Assembly: GCF_000316685.1 (NCBI RefSeq)
Contig: NC_019680.1
Span: 2,419,501 to 2,483,500 of the forward strand
Source: Synechococcus sp. PCC 6312
GTDB lineage: Bacteria; Cyanobacteriota; Cyanobacteriia; Thermosynechococcales; Thermosynechococcaceae
Direction of reading: 5' to 3'
DNA: 64,000 bases
Below, piece by piece: positions 45,219 to 55,739 of this stretch (positions are counted from its first letter, which is position 1; the number at the start of each line of letters is the position of its first letter). The notes under the pieces are model-generated. The model saw nothing but the letters and a program-made list of their open reading frames with translations. It was not told the origin of the DNA and ran no database searches. Made by a program: the position numbers and the translations under genes.

Positions 45219-46532
45219 TTAAAGTACGGCCGTGGCCTGGGGTACCCCATTCACCCGCTCAAGTTTGGCTCCCAGTTGCTGGAGCTTGGCCTCAATGGCC
45301 TCATAGCCTCGATCTAAGTGGGTTAAACCATAAACTTGGGTTTCTCCTTGGGCAGCGAGACCGGCTACCACCAAAGCGGCTGTGGCTCGCAGATCTGTCC
45401 CCATCACCGGCGCACCGGATAAAAAGGGAACGCCGCGAATCACCGCATGGTTGCCTTTAATCCGAATATCTGCCCCCATCCGATTCAATTCCGGGACATG
45501 GCCAAAACGATTTTCAAATACCGTTTCGCTAAAAATACTATTTCCTTCGGCAATGGTCATGAGGGCCATAAAGAGGGATTGCATATCGGTGGGAAATCCT
45601 GGATAGGGTAGGGTCTCGATATCGGTGCTGGTATAAGTTTCCGCCGGGATAAAGCGCAGAGTTTTGGGGGTCTCCTGAACAATTTGCGCCCCCATTTCTT
45701 CCAATTTGGCAATGATTGGGGTGAGGTGATCTGGGAAAACAGGGGCCAGGGTAATTTCAGAACGGGTAATAGCCGCAGCGGTCAAAAACGTCCCCGTTTC
45801 AATCCGGTCGGGAATGATCTCGTAATCTGTCCCGTGGAGTTTCTGTACCCCAACAATCGTAATAGTGTTTGTCCCGGCCCCCCGAATTTTTGCCCCCATC
45901 GAGCGACAGAAATTGGCCAAATCCACAACTTCCGGTTCCTGGGCGGCATTTTCAATAATGGTTTCCCCATCCGCCAAGGTTGCGGCCATCATCAACGTTT
46001 CCGTGGCCCCCACACTGGGATAGTCGAGGTAGATTTTCGCCCCTTTCAGTTTGCGGGCGTAGGCCTGAACAATGCCATGCTCAATATGGACTTCTGCTCC
46101 CATAGCTTGTAACCCCCGCACATGAAGTTCAACGGGGCGCGCGCCAATGGCACAGCCACCCGGTAAGGGCACACGGGCCGTTCCCAGGCGAGCTAAGAGG
46201 GGGCCGATGGCAAAGAAACTAGCCCGTAACTGACTGACCAGTTCATAGGGAGCATGGGCTGAGGTTAGATGGCGAGAGTCGAGAGAGAGGCCGCCTTTAG
46301 AGGGGAAAAGCTGTACGCCCAGGGCCTGGAGAATTTCCCCCATCCGGTTAATGTCAGCCAAGGCAGGAACGTTGTGAAAATGACAGGTATCTTCCGCTAA
46401 CAAGGCTCCAGTCATCAACACCAAGGCCGAATTTTTGGCTCCACTGATATTGACGTGACCACTCAGTTGTCGTCCGCCGTAAATCCGCAGATAGGGCTGA
46501 TCCTGAGAAATGGTGTTAATCAGTGGGGGCAT
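45219..46532 (-). CDS. murA: UDP-N-acetylglucosamine 1-carboxyvinyltransferase
   Basis: The 437-residue enzyme performs the first committed step of peptidoglycan synthesis. The catalytic Cys is in [19 protein letters not shown]. The conserved start [72 protein letters not shown] and [17 protein letters not shown] are all present. The start is ATG 46532; the longer frame to 46724 has no family character. With the normal Cys it should be sensitive to fosfomycin (family knowledge). Confidence 0.97.
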   Translation of the reverse strand: MPPLINTISQDQPYLRIYGGRQLSGHVNISGAKNSALVLMTGALLAEDTCHFHNVPALADINRMGEILQALGVQLFPSKGGLSLDSRHLTSAHAPYELVSQLRASFFAIGPLLARLGTARVPLPGGCAIGARPVELHVRGLQAMGAEVHIEHGIVQAYARKLKGAKIYLDYPSVGATETLMMAATLADGETIIENAAQEPEVVDLANFCRSMGAKIRGAGTNTITIVGVQKLHGTDYEIIPDRIETGTFLTAAAITRSEITLAPVFPDHLTPIIAKLEEMGAQIVQETPKTLRFIPAETYTSTDIETLPYPGFPTDMQSLFMALMTIAEGNSIFSETVFENRFGHVPELNRMGADIRIKGNHAVIRGVPFLSGAPVMGTDLRATAALVVAGLAAQGETQVYGLTHLDRGYEAIEAKLQQLGAKLERVNGVPQATAVL

Positions 46533-46620
46533 ATAGTTTTCGTAAAAAGTAATGTAAAGTTCCCCCAAATTGTAGCGGAAAGACTGCCTAATTATGCATT
46601 TTTTATGATGTGAAGCCTGT

Positions 46621-47031
46621 CTAAATCGGGGGTAATTCTTGATGTTGGGCGGTAAAGATGGCCCGACGCAGGCCTTGGTTATTGAGTTTGTAGCTATACA
46701 GCCCCAGTCGTTTGGCCAAGGCAATTAGTTGTGATCGTTCCAGGCCCTCTAGTTCCAACCAGGATAGATTGCCAAGGGGGGGGACTTCCGGGTTGAGGGC
46801 GGTTTTGAGTTCTTTTTTCAGATCATTCAGTTCGGTTTCCAAAGCATTCAGGCGTTGCAGGACAGTTGGACAAGTTGGGGTAGTGGGCTGGAAATACTCT
46901 TGAAGAATGTGTCGGAGGGCCTGGGCGGTGGAGGGAAGATGGTGTTGACGTTGCCATTGTTGAAGTTGGGCATAGAGGGCCGGGTCAAGAGTAACCGTCA
47001 CTTTTTGGGAAAAAGAGGATGCCGCAGCCAT
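46621..47031 (-). CDS. Ribbon-helix-helix-like hypothetical protein
   Basis: A 136-residue protein. The start ([36 protein letters not shown]) matches an RHH strand-helix-helix and could bind DNA. A short coiled coil follows ([23 protein letters not shown], about 65-87), then a Leu-rich C-terminal segment ([37 protein letters not shown]) that resembles a SAP/Rho-N-like helix pair. No toxin gene is adjacent. The function is unknown. Confidence 0.65.
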   Translation of the reverse strand: MAAASSFSQKVTVTLDPALYAQLQQWQRQHHLPSTAQALRHILQEYFQPTTPTCPTVLQRLNALETELNDLKKELKTALNPEVPPLGNLSWLELEGLERSQLIALAKRLGLYSYKLNNQGLRRAIFTAQHQELPPI

Positions 47032-47231
47032 AGGTACGAGGATGTGAATGAGGACTCAAAAAAAACCGACAAACTAGATTAAGTCTGCCGGCTCGTTGTG
47101 TGTTCCCTGTTGATGACTCGGATAGTACTGAGTCAATTCTGATTATGCCTGATTCCTTGGGGGTATTATTGTGATCCAAATCACTGATACTTGGGAACTC
47201 CCCTGATCTGGGACTAAAATTAGTTTTGACT

Positions 47232-48263
47232 ATGAAAGATGTTGATGGCTACCTCCTTAAATGTGCCCAGGCCCCGGCAATTGGGCGCAGGCGTTTGCTG
47301 TTGCATGTCAATGGCGTAACCAGTGATCAAGATAGACAATATCGAGACCTAAAGCAACTGGCCCAATTAACCCAGGCCAACCCCCTCGATATGTATGGCA
47401 TTCATAATCAGACCCATGGGTTTGAAGCCGATTTACTAGAAAGCTTATTGGGAAAGGCGGAACTCTATCGCTACTGGCCTGGGGAAATGACTCCCGAAGC
47501 AGCACAGCGACTCCAGGCCTATGGGCAATTACTCAATGCGCTTTGTGTGCAGGACTTAGCTCCAGATGCTGATATGGTAGGCATCGCGAAAACCCTATTA
47601 CCAGGAAAACTAACCTTGCCCCTAAGTGAACAAAACCTATCGAGTTTGCAGGCCGTGTTGCAGTTGCCGTTTATTCAGAAAATGGGTTGGTTGGAGTTTG
47701 CCAATTATATTTACGGGACATTACCACCGGGTGCGCCGCGACCGACATTAAGGTTAGCCTATGAGATTTTGCGGGGGATCCAGGCCGGTGCGGAAATTTT
47801 TATTGTCGCCCACAGTCAAGGGTTAATTATTACGGCATTGGCTTGTCGGATGGTGGAGATAGTGTTGAAGGGTTCCCCCAACTGGGCGGAAATGCTGCGG
47901 ATTGTTGGCTATGGGCCGGTGATTTTATGGGCGGATTTACCAGCAGCTTTACATCCACAAACGGTTTTGATTCAGCATCGCCAAGATGTGGTGGCCGAGT
48001 CCTTGAGTAATATGCGGCAAATGGGAGTGTGGAATAATGTCCAGGCCCAGTTACAAAATTTGTTAAGTAATTCAGATGGCCTGTTTAAGACGATGGAACG
48101 AGATAGCCACCATGCCGCTAGTAATTATTTAGGGTTACAGGATAATTTGACCAGTCAACGGAGTAGCAAGTTAATTCAACTCTTACTCACAGAAAACTGG
48201 CAAACCAGTCCTTGGATTTCTGGCCTGGCGGGGAACCGGATTATTTTAGAAGCAGAGGTTTAA
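47232..48263 (+). CDS. Hypothetical alpha/beta-hydrolase-like protein
   Basis: A 343-residue protein. RLLLHVNGVTSD at the start resembles the oxyanion-hole strand, and EIFIVAHSQGLIITALACRMV (about residues 195-215) is a lipase-type nucleophile elbow (GxSxG variant AHSQG). IVGYGPVIL and a final His region (SHHAASNYLG) may complete a triad. It lacks a signal peptide. Start ATG 47232 is preferred over TTG 47226. The next gene starts 2 bases after the stop. Confidence 0.7.
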   Translation: MKDVDGYLLKCAQAPAIGRRRLLLHVNGVTSDQDRQYRDLKQLAQLTQANPLDMYGIHNQTHGFEADLLESLLGKAELYRYWPGEMTPEAAQRLQAYGQLLNALCVQDLAPDADMVGIAKTLLPGKLTLPLSEQNLSSLQAVLQLPFIQKMGWLEFANYIYGTLPPGAPRPTLRLAYEILRGIQAGAEIFIVAHSQGLIITALACRMVEIVLKGSPNWAEMLRIVGYGPVILWADLPAALHPQTVLIQHRQDVVAESLSNMRQMGVWNNVQAQLQNLLSNSDGLFKTMERDSHHAASNYLGLQDNLTSQRSSKLIQLLLTENWQTSPWISGLAGNRIILEAEV

Positions 48264-48265
48264 GG

Positions 48266-49615
48266 GTGAATGATTTACTAGCACGGCGGCGGGGCCTGGC
48301 GAAAACCTGTTCACATCCGGTGTTACTCTGGGCAGGGAGTCGGGTCAGTCGTAATTTTGCTGCTAATACTTATCCATTTCGAGCCAGTAGTCATTTTCTC
48401 TATTTCACCGGGTTGAACTTAGCCGAGGCCGTAATTTATCTCGAAGCTGGTAATTTAATTCTCTTTTGGGATGAACTACCGGAATCTGCTGCTCTTTGGC
48501 ATGGAGACAGCCCGACCCGTGCTCAATTGGCCGATCAACTCCAGGCCCAGGCCAGTTATCCCCATTCAGAACTATTCCGCTTCACTGCCAACGCTGCCAC
48601 GATTCCCTTAGTTAATCTCGGTGATCGCCTTGATCAAGCCACTTGTCTTAACCACCCTGTTGAGTTTCCCCTGAGTGGTCGTGATTTAGAACTGGCCGAG
48701 GCAATCATTCAACTGCGGCTCATCCATGATTCTCTTGCCCTAACCGAGATTTCCCAGGCCATTGAGTTAACAATCCGGGCCCACCAAGCCGGGATGAAAG
48801 CCACACCAACCGCTAAAACTGAAGCCAAAGTCCGGGCCTGGATGGAACAGGTTGTAGCGGTCAATCAATTCAATCTCGCCTACATCAGCATTGTCACCAC
48901 CCAAGGGCAAGTTCTCCATCAAGAGTTTTCACCACACCCACTCCGGCCTGGGGATTTGCTACTCGTAGATTTGGGGGCCGAAACACCGGCGGGCTGGGCA
49001 GCGGATATAACTCGGACTTGGCCGGTTTCTGGGAAATTTTCTGGCACTCAACGGGCAATTTATGAAGTGGTCTTAGCCGCCCAAACCCAGGCCATTGCCG
49101 CCATTAAACCTGGAGTGGAGTTTTGGGATATTCACGGGATTGCTTTGCGAGTCATGACAGAAGGGTTGCTGGCTTTGGGAATTTTACAGGGTGATCTGAG
49201 TGATTTATTAGCGGGTGATGTCGCTACGGTTTTCTTTCCCCACGGGATTGGTCACTTACTGGGCCTGGACGTGCATGATATGGAAGATTTGGGAGATTTA
49301 GCCGGATATGCTCCTGGTCGAACTCGCAGCCCCAAACCCGGTTGGCAATATCTACGTCTGCATCGGCCATTGCAAGAAAATATGGTTGTGACGGTTGAAC
49401 CGGGATTTTACCAAATACCACAACTCTTAGAAAAAGCGCGTTTAGATCCTGGCCTGGGGCAATGGATTAACTGGGCTGTTTTAGGTCAATTTGCTGATGT
49501 TAAAGGGATGCGGATTGAGGATGACGTGTTAGTTACTGCTACAGGATTTCAGGTACTCAGTCAGGCCTTGCCCCGCGATCTCCCTGATTTAGAAGCCTTT
49601 GTTTCGGAGCAATAA
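48266..49615 (+). CDS. Xaa-Pro aminopeptidase (M24B, aminopeptidase P)
   Basis: A 449-residue metallopeptidase that removes an N-terminal residue ahead of proline. The N-terminal AMP_N domain covers about 1-160. The pita-bread domain has all metal ligands: LLVDLGAE and AADITRTWPV (Asp), FPHGIGHLLGLDVHDM (His), VVTVEPGFY (Glu) and GMRIEDDVLVT (Glu). The start is GTG 48266, two bases after the previous stop; an upstream in-frame extension overlaps that gene and is rejected. Confidence 0.93.
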   Translation: MNDLLARRRGLAKTCSHPVLLWAGSRVSRNFAANTYPFRASSHFLYFTGLNLAEAVIYLEAGNLILFWDELPESAALWHGDSPTRAQLADQLQAQASYPHSELFRFTANAATIPLVNLGDRLDQATCLNHPVEFPLSGRDLELAEAIIQLRLIHDSLALTEISQAIELTIRAHQAGMKATPTAKTEAKVRAWMEQVVAVNQFNLAYISIVTTQGQVLHQEFSPHPLRPGDLLLVDLGAETPAGWAADITRTWPVSGKFSGTQRAIYEVVLAAQTQAIAAIKPGVEFWDIHGIALRVMTEGLLALGILQGDLSDLLAGDVATVFFPHGIGHLLGLDVHDMEDLGDLAGYAPGRTRSPKPGWQYLRLHRPLQENMVVTVEPGFYQIPQLLEKARLDPGLGQWINWAVLGQFADVKGMRIEDDVLVTATGFQVLSQALPRDLPDLEAFVSEQ

Positions 49616-49706
49616 GATTAATCCTGAAAATCTGCCTTTAACAATTCGTTATCCTAAAAAGGGTTTACACAAGACATCATAATTTGGACATTTTGGATAT
49701 TCAGCC

Positions 49707-50600
49707 ATGACATCCCTTGTAGAAACGGTTAAAGCCTCCGAAAACTCCCAGGCCTGGCAGTGGCGTGATTATCACATTAACTACACCGTCCAGGGAGAAG
49801 GACAACCTCTCGTCTTAGTACATGGATTTGGGGCGGCGATTGGGCATTGGCGGCAGAACATCCCGGCCTGGGTGACAGCTGGCTATAAGGTTTTTGCTTT
49901 GGATTTATTGGGGTTTGGGGATTCAGATAAGCCAGATGTGGATTACAGCATTGAACTTTGGGCCGAGATGTTACAGGAGTTTTGGCAGGCCCAGATTCAG
50001 ACTCCGGCGGTGTGGGTGGGGAACTCCATTGGTGGCTTAATTTCCCTGACCGTAGCAGCCCAGGCCCCGGAAATGACCCAAGGCCTGATATTACTCAACT
50101 GTGCTGGGGGACTTAATCATCGGCCGGAAGAACTCCATTGGCCCCTGAATTGGGTGATGAGCGGGTTTACAAAGTTAGTCGCAACCCCAGGCCTGGGAAC
50201 CTTTATTTTTAACCAAGTCCGCCAACCCCAACGGATTCGGAATACCCTCAAACAGGTCTATGGCAACCGAGCGGCCATTACCGATGAGTTAGTCGAGATT
50301 CTTTACCGTCCCTCCTGTGACCCCAATGCCCAAAACGTCTTTGCCCGGATTTTAGCCGCCCCTCCCGGCCCCCGAATTGCGGAACTATTACCTCAAATCA
50401 ACATTCCGATGCTGGTGTTGTGGGGAGAGGCGGATCCGTGGACTCCAGTGAAAGGGGGCGATATTTTCCAGGCCTGGGGGGAAGAACATCCTGTGGAATT
50501 TATTACCCTCCCGGAAACCGGCCATTGTCCCCACGATGAGCGGCCCGAACAAGTCAATTCCCTGGTGATTAACTGGCTAGCGCAACTTCCCACAGTTTAG
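49707..50600 (+). CDS. Alpha/beta-fold hydrolase
   Basis: A 297-residue hydrolase. Strand-loop PLVLVHGFGAAIGHWRQN forms the oxyanion hole, and the nucleophile Ser is in VWVGNSIGGLISL (about residue 107). The acid is in LVLWGEADPWTPVKGG and the His in PETGHCPHDERPEQVN. Close relatives in cyanobacteria and plastids include pheophytinase/dienelactone-type enzymes, but the substrate is unknown. It converges with gltA. Confidence 0.9.
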   Translation: MTSLVETVKASENSQAWQWRDYHINYTVQGEGQPLVLVHGFGAAIGHWRQNIPAWVTAGYKVFALDLLGFGDSDKPDVDYSIELWAEMLQEFWQAQIQTPAVWVGNSIGGLISLTVAAQAPEMTQGLILLNCAGGLNHRPEELHWPLNWVMSGFTKLVATPGLGTFIFNQVRQPQRIRNTLKQVYGNRAAITDELVEILYRPSCDPNAQNVFARILAAPPGPRIAELLPQINIPMLVLWGEADPWTPVKGGDIFQAWGEEHPVEFITLPETGHCPHDERPEQVNSLVINWLAQLPTV

Positions 50601-50611
50601 AGATTTAGGTA

Positions 50612-51748
50612 CTAGCGGGCTTCAATGGGAACATAGGCCTGGTCATGTTGACCTGCATAAACTTGGGTTGGACGATAAATCCGATTCGCTTCTAACTGTT
50701 CTTTCCAGTGGGCTAACCACCCCGCTACCCGGGCAATGGCAAACACAGGGGTAAACAAATCATTGGGAATTCCTAAGCGGCGATAAACCAGCCCTGAATA
50801 GAAGTCCACATTGGGATAAATACCCTTGGGCCCCAGTTCCTGACTAACAATTTGCTCCAGTTCTAGGGCAATGTCGTAGTACATATCACTGCCAAAGCGA
50901 GCAAACAAATCCTCTGCCAATTTTTGCAGGATAGTGGCCCGCGGATCCTTCACCTTATAGACCCGATGCCCAAAACCGGGAATTTTTGCCTTGCGCGCTA
51001 AACAATCATCCACAAAGGGGCGCACCTTTTCGACACTGCCAATTTGCTCCAGCATTTCAATCACTTCTTCATTCGCGCCGCCATGTAACGGCCCCGCCAA
51101 AGTCCCCACTGCTGAAGCCACAATCGCATAGGGATCTGTCAAGGTGGATGCTGTCACCCGGGCCGAAAAAGTCGAGGCATTCATGGTGTGTTCAGCATGA
51201 AGAGTCAAGCAGGTATCAAAAATATGAGCGGCAAAGGGATCCGGCTCGCGTTCACTCAACATATAAAGAAAATTAGCGGCGTAGTCGAGATCATCCTTGG
51301 GGGTGACGGGATCATTTCCTTTGCGAATCAGTTGAAAGGCCGCCACCATAGTCGGAATTTTCGCTAACAAGCGTACTACTGCCGCCCGGATATAGGCCGG
51401 ATCATCTAACGCCCGCCGGGAATAGAACAGGCCCAATGCCGCTGCCGAGGCCTGGAGGGCATCCATGGGGTGGCCACTTTCCGGGAAGCACTTCATCATG
51501 TCGCGGATGCGGTACTTAACCCGGCGATGGTATTGAATTTCATAACAAAAATCCCGTAGCTCCTCGGCCGTTGGCAGTTTGCCCCAAATGAGGAGGTAGG
51601 AGGTTTCCAGAAAGGTGCTTTTTTCGGCCAGTTCTTGAATCGGGATGCCGCGATATTCCAACCGCCCGACTTGACCATCCACAAAACTGACGCTGGACTG
51701 TGCTGCCGGAATTCCTTCCAGGCCTGGGCGATATTCACAAGCAACCAT
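50612..51748 (-). CDS. gltA: Citrate synthase
   Basis: A 378-residue enzyme that condenses acetyl-CoA and oxaloacetate. Active-site motifs are LHAEHTMNASTFSARVTAST (His), GPLHGGANEEVIEML (His), KIPGFGHRVYKVKDPRA and VDFYSGLVYRRLGIP (Asp). The short form belongs to the Gram-positive/cyanobacterial type without the NADH-inhibited N-terminal domain. The start is ATG 51748. It produces the carbon skeleton for 2-oxoglutarate, the signal read by PII and NtcA-PipX elsewhere in this window. Confidence 0.96.
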   Translation of the reverse strand: MVACEYRPGLEGIPAAQSSVSFVDGQVGRLEYRGIPIQELAEKSTFLETSYLLIWGKLPTAEELRDFCYEIQYHRRVKYRIRDMMKCFPESGHPMDALQASAAALGLFYSRRALDDPAYIRAAVVRLLAKIPTMVAAFQLIRKGNDPVTPKDDLDYAANFLYMLSEREPDPFAAHIFDTCLTLHAEHTMNASTFSARVTASTLTDPYAIVASAVGTLAGPLHGGANEEVIEMLEQIGSVEKVRPFVDDCLARKAKIPGFGHRVYKVKDPRATILQKLAEDLFARFGSDMYYDIALELEQIVSQELGPKGIYPNVDFYSGLVYRRLGIPNDLFTPVFAIARVAGWLAHWKEQLEANRIYRPTQVYAGQHDQAYVPIEAR

Positions 51749-51840
51749 TGAACTGTCCTTTCGGGATAACAACAAACTGACCATGCAAATTACCCTCGGT
51801 AGATTTTCCCCAAGGATTTAGCCATATTTTAGGGCAGATT

Positions 51841-53118
51841 TTAGGAAGTAGCGGTTAACCGATGGCCAATGTCCCGCCGAAAGTAGGCATTATGAAACTG
51901 AATCTGGGCTACTCCACCATAGGTTTGGGCCAAGGCTTCCTTAACATCATGCCCACAACCAACCACTGTTAAGACTCGCCCACCATCCGTAAACAGTTGC
52001 CCATTCGCTGCCCTTGTCCCGGCCTGGAACACGAGGGCCTGGGAGTTTGCGGCCTCAATCCCGGTAATTTCATCCCCCTTTGTAAAATGCCCCGGATATC
52101 CCCCCGCTGCCATCACCACACCTGTGGCCATTTGATCAGCCCAGGCCAACTCTCCTAATTCTGCCAAGGTGCCATTGACACAGGCCAAGAGCAAATCCAA
52201 GAGGGGAGTTTCCAACAGCGGCAAGACCACTTGGGTTTCTGGATCACCAAAGCGGCAATTAAATTCAATCACATAGGGATCGCCTTCTGGAGTAATCATT
52301 AGGCCGGCGTAAAGTACCCCTCGATAGTCAATCCCCCTGGCCTGGAGGGCGTTTAGGGCGGGTTCGAGAATCCGGGTTTGAATCTTGTCCCTTAAGGCGG
52401 TACTCACCCAAGGCACCGGGGCATAGGCTCCCATTCCCCCTGTATTGGGCCCCGTATCCCCTTCCCCAATGCGTTTATGGTCTTGGGCCGGCAGGAGCGG
52501 GCGAATGACTTGGCCATCCGTGAGGGCGAGGACAGAAATTTCTTGGCCTTGTAAACAGTCTTCAATCACAACACGACTCCCCGCAGTGCCAAACTCACCC
52601 CCAAATGCCGCTTCAATCGCTTCAATGGCCTCAGTCATTGAATGGGCTACTGTGACTCCCTTCCCCGCCGCCAGGCCATCCGCTTTAACTACAATTGGGG
52701 CCGTTTGCTCGCGAACATAATGGATAGCCTCCGTTTCAGTGGTAAAAACAGCCGCTTGGGCCGTGGGAATTTTGGCTTCGGTCATCAAGTCTTTTGCCCA
52801 GGCCTTGCTGGCTTCAATTTCGGCTCCGGCTTGAGTGGGACCAAAGGCAGGAATCCCCACAGCTTGCAACCGATCCACTAATCCCAAGGCCAGGGGAACC
52901 TCTGGACCAACCACTACTAAGCCCACCTGTTCATCTAAGGCTAACTGGGTAATGTCAACTAAATCCGTGGCCTGGATGGGGATATTTTGACAGCGTTCGA
53001 GAGTAGCTGTTCCGCCATTCCCCGGACAACAATAGATTTGGGTGACTTCGGCTGATTTCAGTAAAGCCCAGGCCAAGGCGTGTTCTCGCCCCCCACTACC
53101 CACGACAATAATTTTCAC
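51841..53118 (-). CDS. purD: Phosphoribosylamine-glycine ligase
   Basis: A 425-residue ATP-grasp enzyme, second step of purine synthesis. It begins MKIIVVGSGGREHALAWALLKS. Other signatures are IVVKADGLAAGKGVTVAHSM, HKRIGEGDTGPNTGGMGAYAPVPW, FNCRFGDPETQVVLP and AGGYPGHFTKGDEITG. It has the standard length. Confidence 0.97.
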   Translation of the reverse strand: MKIIVVGSGGREHALAWALLKSAEVTQIYCCPGNGGTATLERCQNIPIQATDLVDITQLALDEQVGLVVVGPEVPLALGLVDRLQAVGIPAFGPTQAGAEIEASKAWAKDLMTEAKIPTAQAAVFTTETEAIHYVREQTAPIVVKADGLAAGKGVTVAHSMTEAIEAIEAAFGGEFGTAGSRVVIEDCLQGQEISVLALTDGQVIRPLLPAQDHKRIGEGDTGPNTGGMGAYAPVPWVSTALRDKIQTRILEPALNALQARGIDYRGVLYAGLMITPEGDPYVIEFNCRFGDPETQVVLPLLETPLLDLLLACVNGTLAELGELAWADQMATGVVMAAGGYPGHFTKGDEITGIEAANSQALVFQAGTRAANGQLFTDGGRVLTVVGCGHDVKEALAQTYGGVAQIQFHNAYFRRDIGHRLTATS

Positions 53119-53216
53119 AAGCTGCGCCCTACCCTGATGTGACTCCTAGGAAATTGTGCCACAGGCCCAGGAGCAAGGCTGATGCCCTAGGGGATAAGTT
53201 TATTGGGTGGGGATTT

Positions 53217-55739
53217 TCATACTCCAATCTCACTGGGTTCTAAATGGGCAAACTCATGAATACGTTGCCTGTAGTCGTGATTCATCTGCTCAGTCCAGGC
53301 CTGTTCTCGCCCATTGACAAACAAATGCACCAATGGCTCACTCGCATCAGGTAAGACCAAGACCCAATCGTTCCCATCACGGTGGAGAATTTTTACTCCA
53401 TCCACCAAGTTCAAGGTAGTGGGACTATGGGTTTCGACTAAATGCCGCATCAAAGATCCTTTCGCAATCCAGGGACAGCGCAGGGCCTGGTGGGTATGGA
53501 AAACCTGGGGTAAGTTCTGACGAATCTCACTCAGGGGTTGTTGGCGCAGGGCGAGCATTTCCATCAGCTTGGCAATACTGAACATGGCATCATAGCCGGG
53601 ATGGAGTTGGGGAAAAATAAACCCCGTCTCAGCACTGCCCCCCAACACGGCCCCCACTTGTTTCTGACAGGCTTCCATCAGGTCGGTGGGATTGGCTCGA
53701 GTCCGCATGACACTCCCCCCATGTTTCCGGGCAATCACCTCAATAGCACTGGAAATATGTACCGGGATAATCACCGTCCCCCCTGGATAGGCAGACAGAA
53801 CTAAATCGGCCATCAATGCTGTCAATTCTTCCCCGACAATGGTCTGGCCTCTATCGTCAACGAGGGTTAATCGCTCACCATTGGCAGAAACCTGTACCCC
53901 CAAATTGGCCTGAATCGCTTGCACCACTTGTCCGAGTTCCTGGAGCAGGCCTTGGCGTTCCTCGGTATTCGGGGGGGTTTGATGCACAGTCGCATTCAGG
54001 ACAACTACATCGGAGCCAAATTTATTCAGCAGTTCTGGTAAGACGGCCCCAGAAACCGCATAGGCATAGTCAAGGACAATTTTGCATTCATATTGCTGGA
54101 GGGCCTGGGTATTCAACCATTTCCCAAACCCTTGGGCGTAGATCTCAACAATTTGACTGGGATAGGTAATGCGGCCAACATCCGTGAAACTAACCCGCCG
54201 CATATCTTCGCGAAAATAGGCCGTTTCAATTTGCCGCTGCTTGGTCTGGTTAAGATTAATGCCCTTGTGATCAAAAAACTCAATCAACAACTGTTCATCC
54301 CGATCCGGATGCAGCCGCACATGGATTCCGCCACAAACCGAAAGGCTCTGAACCGCAAACCGCGAAATGGGCAGGGCAATGGCTTCCAGGCATAAGACAT
54401 TGATCCCCACGGACATCAACCCAGCGATTAGGGCATTGGCAATCATCCGGGATACACTGCGCTGATCTCGAGAAATTAAGACGCTGGTGCCGGGTTCCAA
54501 TGTAGACGCATAGGCTGCCGCTAACCGCACCGCAAACTCTGGGGTAATATCCACGTTGGCCAGGCCCGCTACCCCTTGATAGCCGAATAGATTCCGTTGT
54601 CCGGTGCTACCCCAAATCAAGCTTTGATTAACCCTTGCCCCCGCCTCAATCTGTTTACCCGGCCAAATCCGCACCCCCCGCCCAATGACACTCTCTTCGC
54701 CAATCCGGGTGCGCGACCCAATCACGGCCCCTTCCTGGACAATGGCATGACGATCCACCCGTACCCGCCGCCCGATAATACAGCTATCCAAAACACCCTC
54801 TTCACCAATGACACTCCCCCCCCAAACAATGGCCTGATTCAGATGGGAACGGCTACCGATGATCACGTTATCCCCCAAAACCGTGCCACTTTCTAAGCAA
54901 ACATCCCCTTGAACCCGGCAGTTATGGCCAATCAAGAGGGGGGGGCGCAAAATAGCCCGCGGATGAATAATCGAGTTATGACCCACCCAAATTTGCGGAT
55001 AGAGTTCTCGGCCAACTGGCTCGAGTTTCACCCGTTCTTGCAGGGCATCGTATTGGACTTGTTGATAGGTTTCCAGACTACCCACATCACACCAATAGCC
55101 TTGAGCCACATAGCCGTAGAGGGGAATTTGGGACTGGAGAAGGAGTGGAAATAGGTCTTTGGAAAAATCTCGTTCAATGCCACTGGGTAGATAATCCAGG
55201 ACTTCAGGTTCAAGAATATAAATTCCAGTGTTAACTGTATCCGAGAAAATTTCACCAGGAGATGGTTTTTCTAAAAAGCGGCTAATCCGTCCCTGTTCAT
55301 CCGTAATCACGACCCCAAATTCCTTCGGGTTGGATACAGAGGTTAAAACTAGGGTAGCCGGGGCCTGGTGCTGGCGGTGAAAGGCCAGTGCGGCAGTCAA
55401 ATCAAAATCAGTAACACTATCTCCACTGACCACGAAAAAGGTTTCTGTTAACAAGCTGGCAATGTTTTTAACACAACCGGCTGTTCCCAGAGGATAATCT
55501 TCTTCCACCGCATAGGTAATATCCACGCCAAATTCATGGCCATCCCCAAAATATTCCCGGACAACATCAGGCAAGTAGTGGAGGGTAATAATAACTTCCG
55601 TGAGTTGATGTCGCCGGAGCAGGTTGAGAATATGTTCCGCAATCGGCCGATTCAGCAAGGGCACCATCGGTTTGGGGAGTTCACAGGTCAATGGACGTAA
55701 ACGCGTTCCACTTCCCCCGGCCATTAAGACTGCCCGCAT
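53217..55739 (-). CDS. Sugar-nucleotide pyrophosphorylase / hexapeptide / degenerate phosphomannomutase fusion
   Basis: An 840-residue three-part protein. Residues 1-235 are a GlmU/ManC-like nucleotidyltransferase (RAVLMAGGSGTRLRPLT, LPKPMVPLLNRPIAEHIL, VVSGDSVTDFD). About 250-375 are left-handed beta-helix hexapeptide repeats. About 385-840 resemble a phosphomannomutase. In the last part the phosphoserine loop TASHNP is replaced (GGIHVRLHPDRDE, about 468) and the metal loop DGDGDR appears as SANGER (about 616), so mutase activity is unlikely. Such fusions are common in cyanobacteria and are annotated as mannose-1-phosphate guanylyltransferase. GGAGG lies 5 bases before ATG 55739. Confidence 0.9.
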   Translation of the reverse strand: MRAVLMAGGSGTRLRPLTCELPKPMVPLLNRPIAEHILNLLRRHQLTEVIITLHYLPDVVREYFGDGHEFGVDITYAVEEDYPLGTAGCVKNIASLLTETFFVVSGDSVTDFDLTAALAFHRQHQAPATLVLTSVSNPKEFGVVITDEQGRISRFLEKPSPGEIFSDTVNTGIYILEPEVLDYLPSGIERDFSKDLFPLLLQSQIPLYGYVAQGYWCDVGSLETYQQVQYDALQERVKLEPVGRELYPQIWVGHNSIIHPRAILRPPLLIGHNCRVQGDVCLESGTVLGDNVIIGSRSHLNQAIVWGGSVIGEEGVLDSCIIGRRVRVDRHAIVQEGAVIGSRTRIGEESVIGRGVRIWPGKQIEAGARVNQSLIWGSTGQRNLFGYQGVAGLANVDITPEFAVRLAAAYASTLEPGTSVLISRDQRSVSRMIANALIAGLMSVGINVLCLEAIALPISRFAVQSLSVCGGIHVRLHPDRDEQLLIEFFDHKGINLNQTKQRQIETAYFREDMRRVSFTDVGRITYPSQIVEIYAQGFGKWLNTQALQQYECKIVLDYAYAVSGAVLPELLNKFGSDVVVLNATVHQTPPNTEERQGLLQELGQVVQAIQANLGVQVSANGERLTLVDDRGQTIVGEELTALMADLVLSAYPGGTVIIPVHISSAIEVIARKHGGSVMRTRANPTDLMEACQKQVGAVLGGSAETGFIFPQLHPGYDAMFSIAKLMEMLALRQQPLSEIRQNLPQVFHTHQALRCPWIAKGSLMRHLVETHSPTTLNLVDGVKILHRDGNDWVLVLPDASEPLVHLFVNGREQAWTEQMNHDYRQRIHEFAHLEPSEIGV

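Noticed and set aside
45684-46112. 142-codon plus-strand frame inside murA
   Set aside because: It is antisense to a complete MurA with all catalytic motifs.
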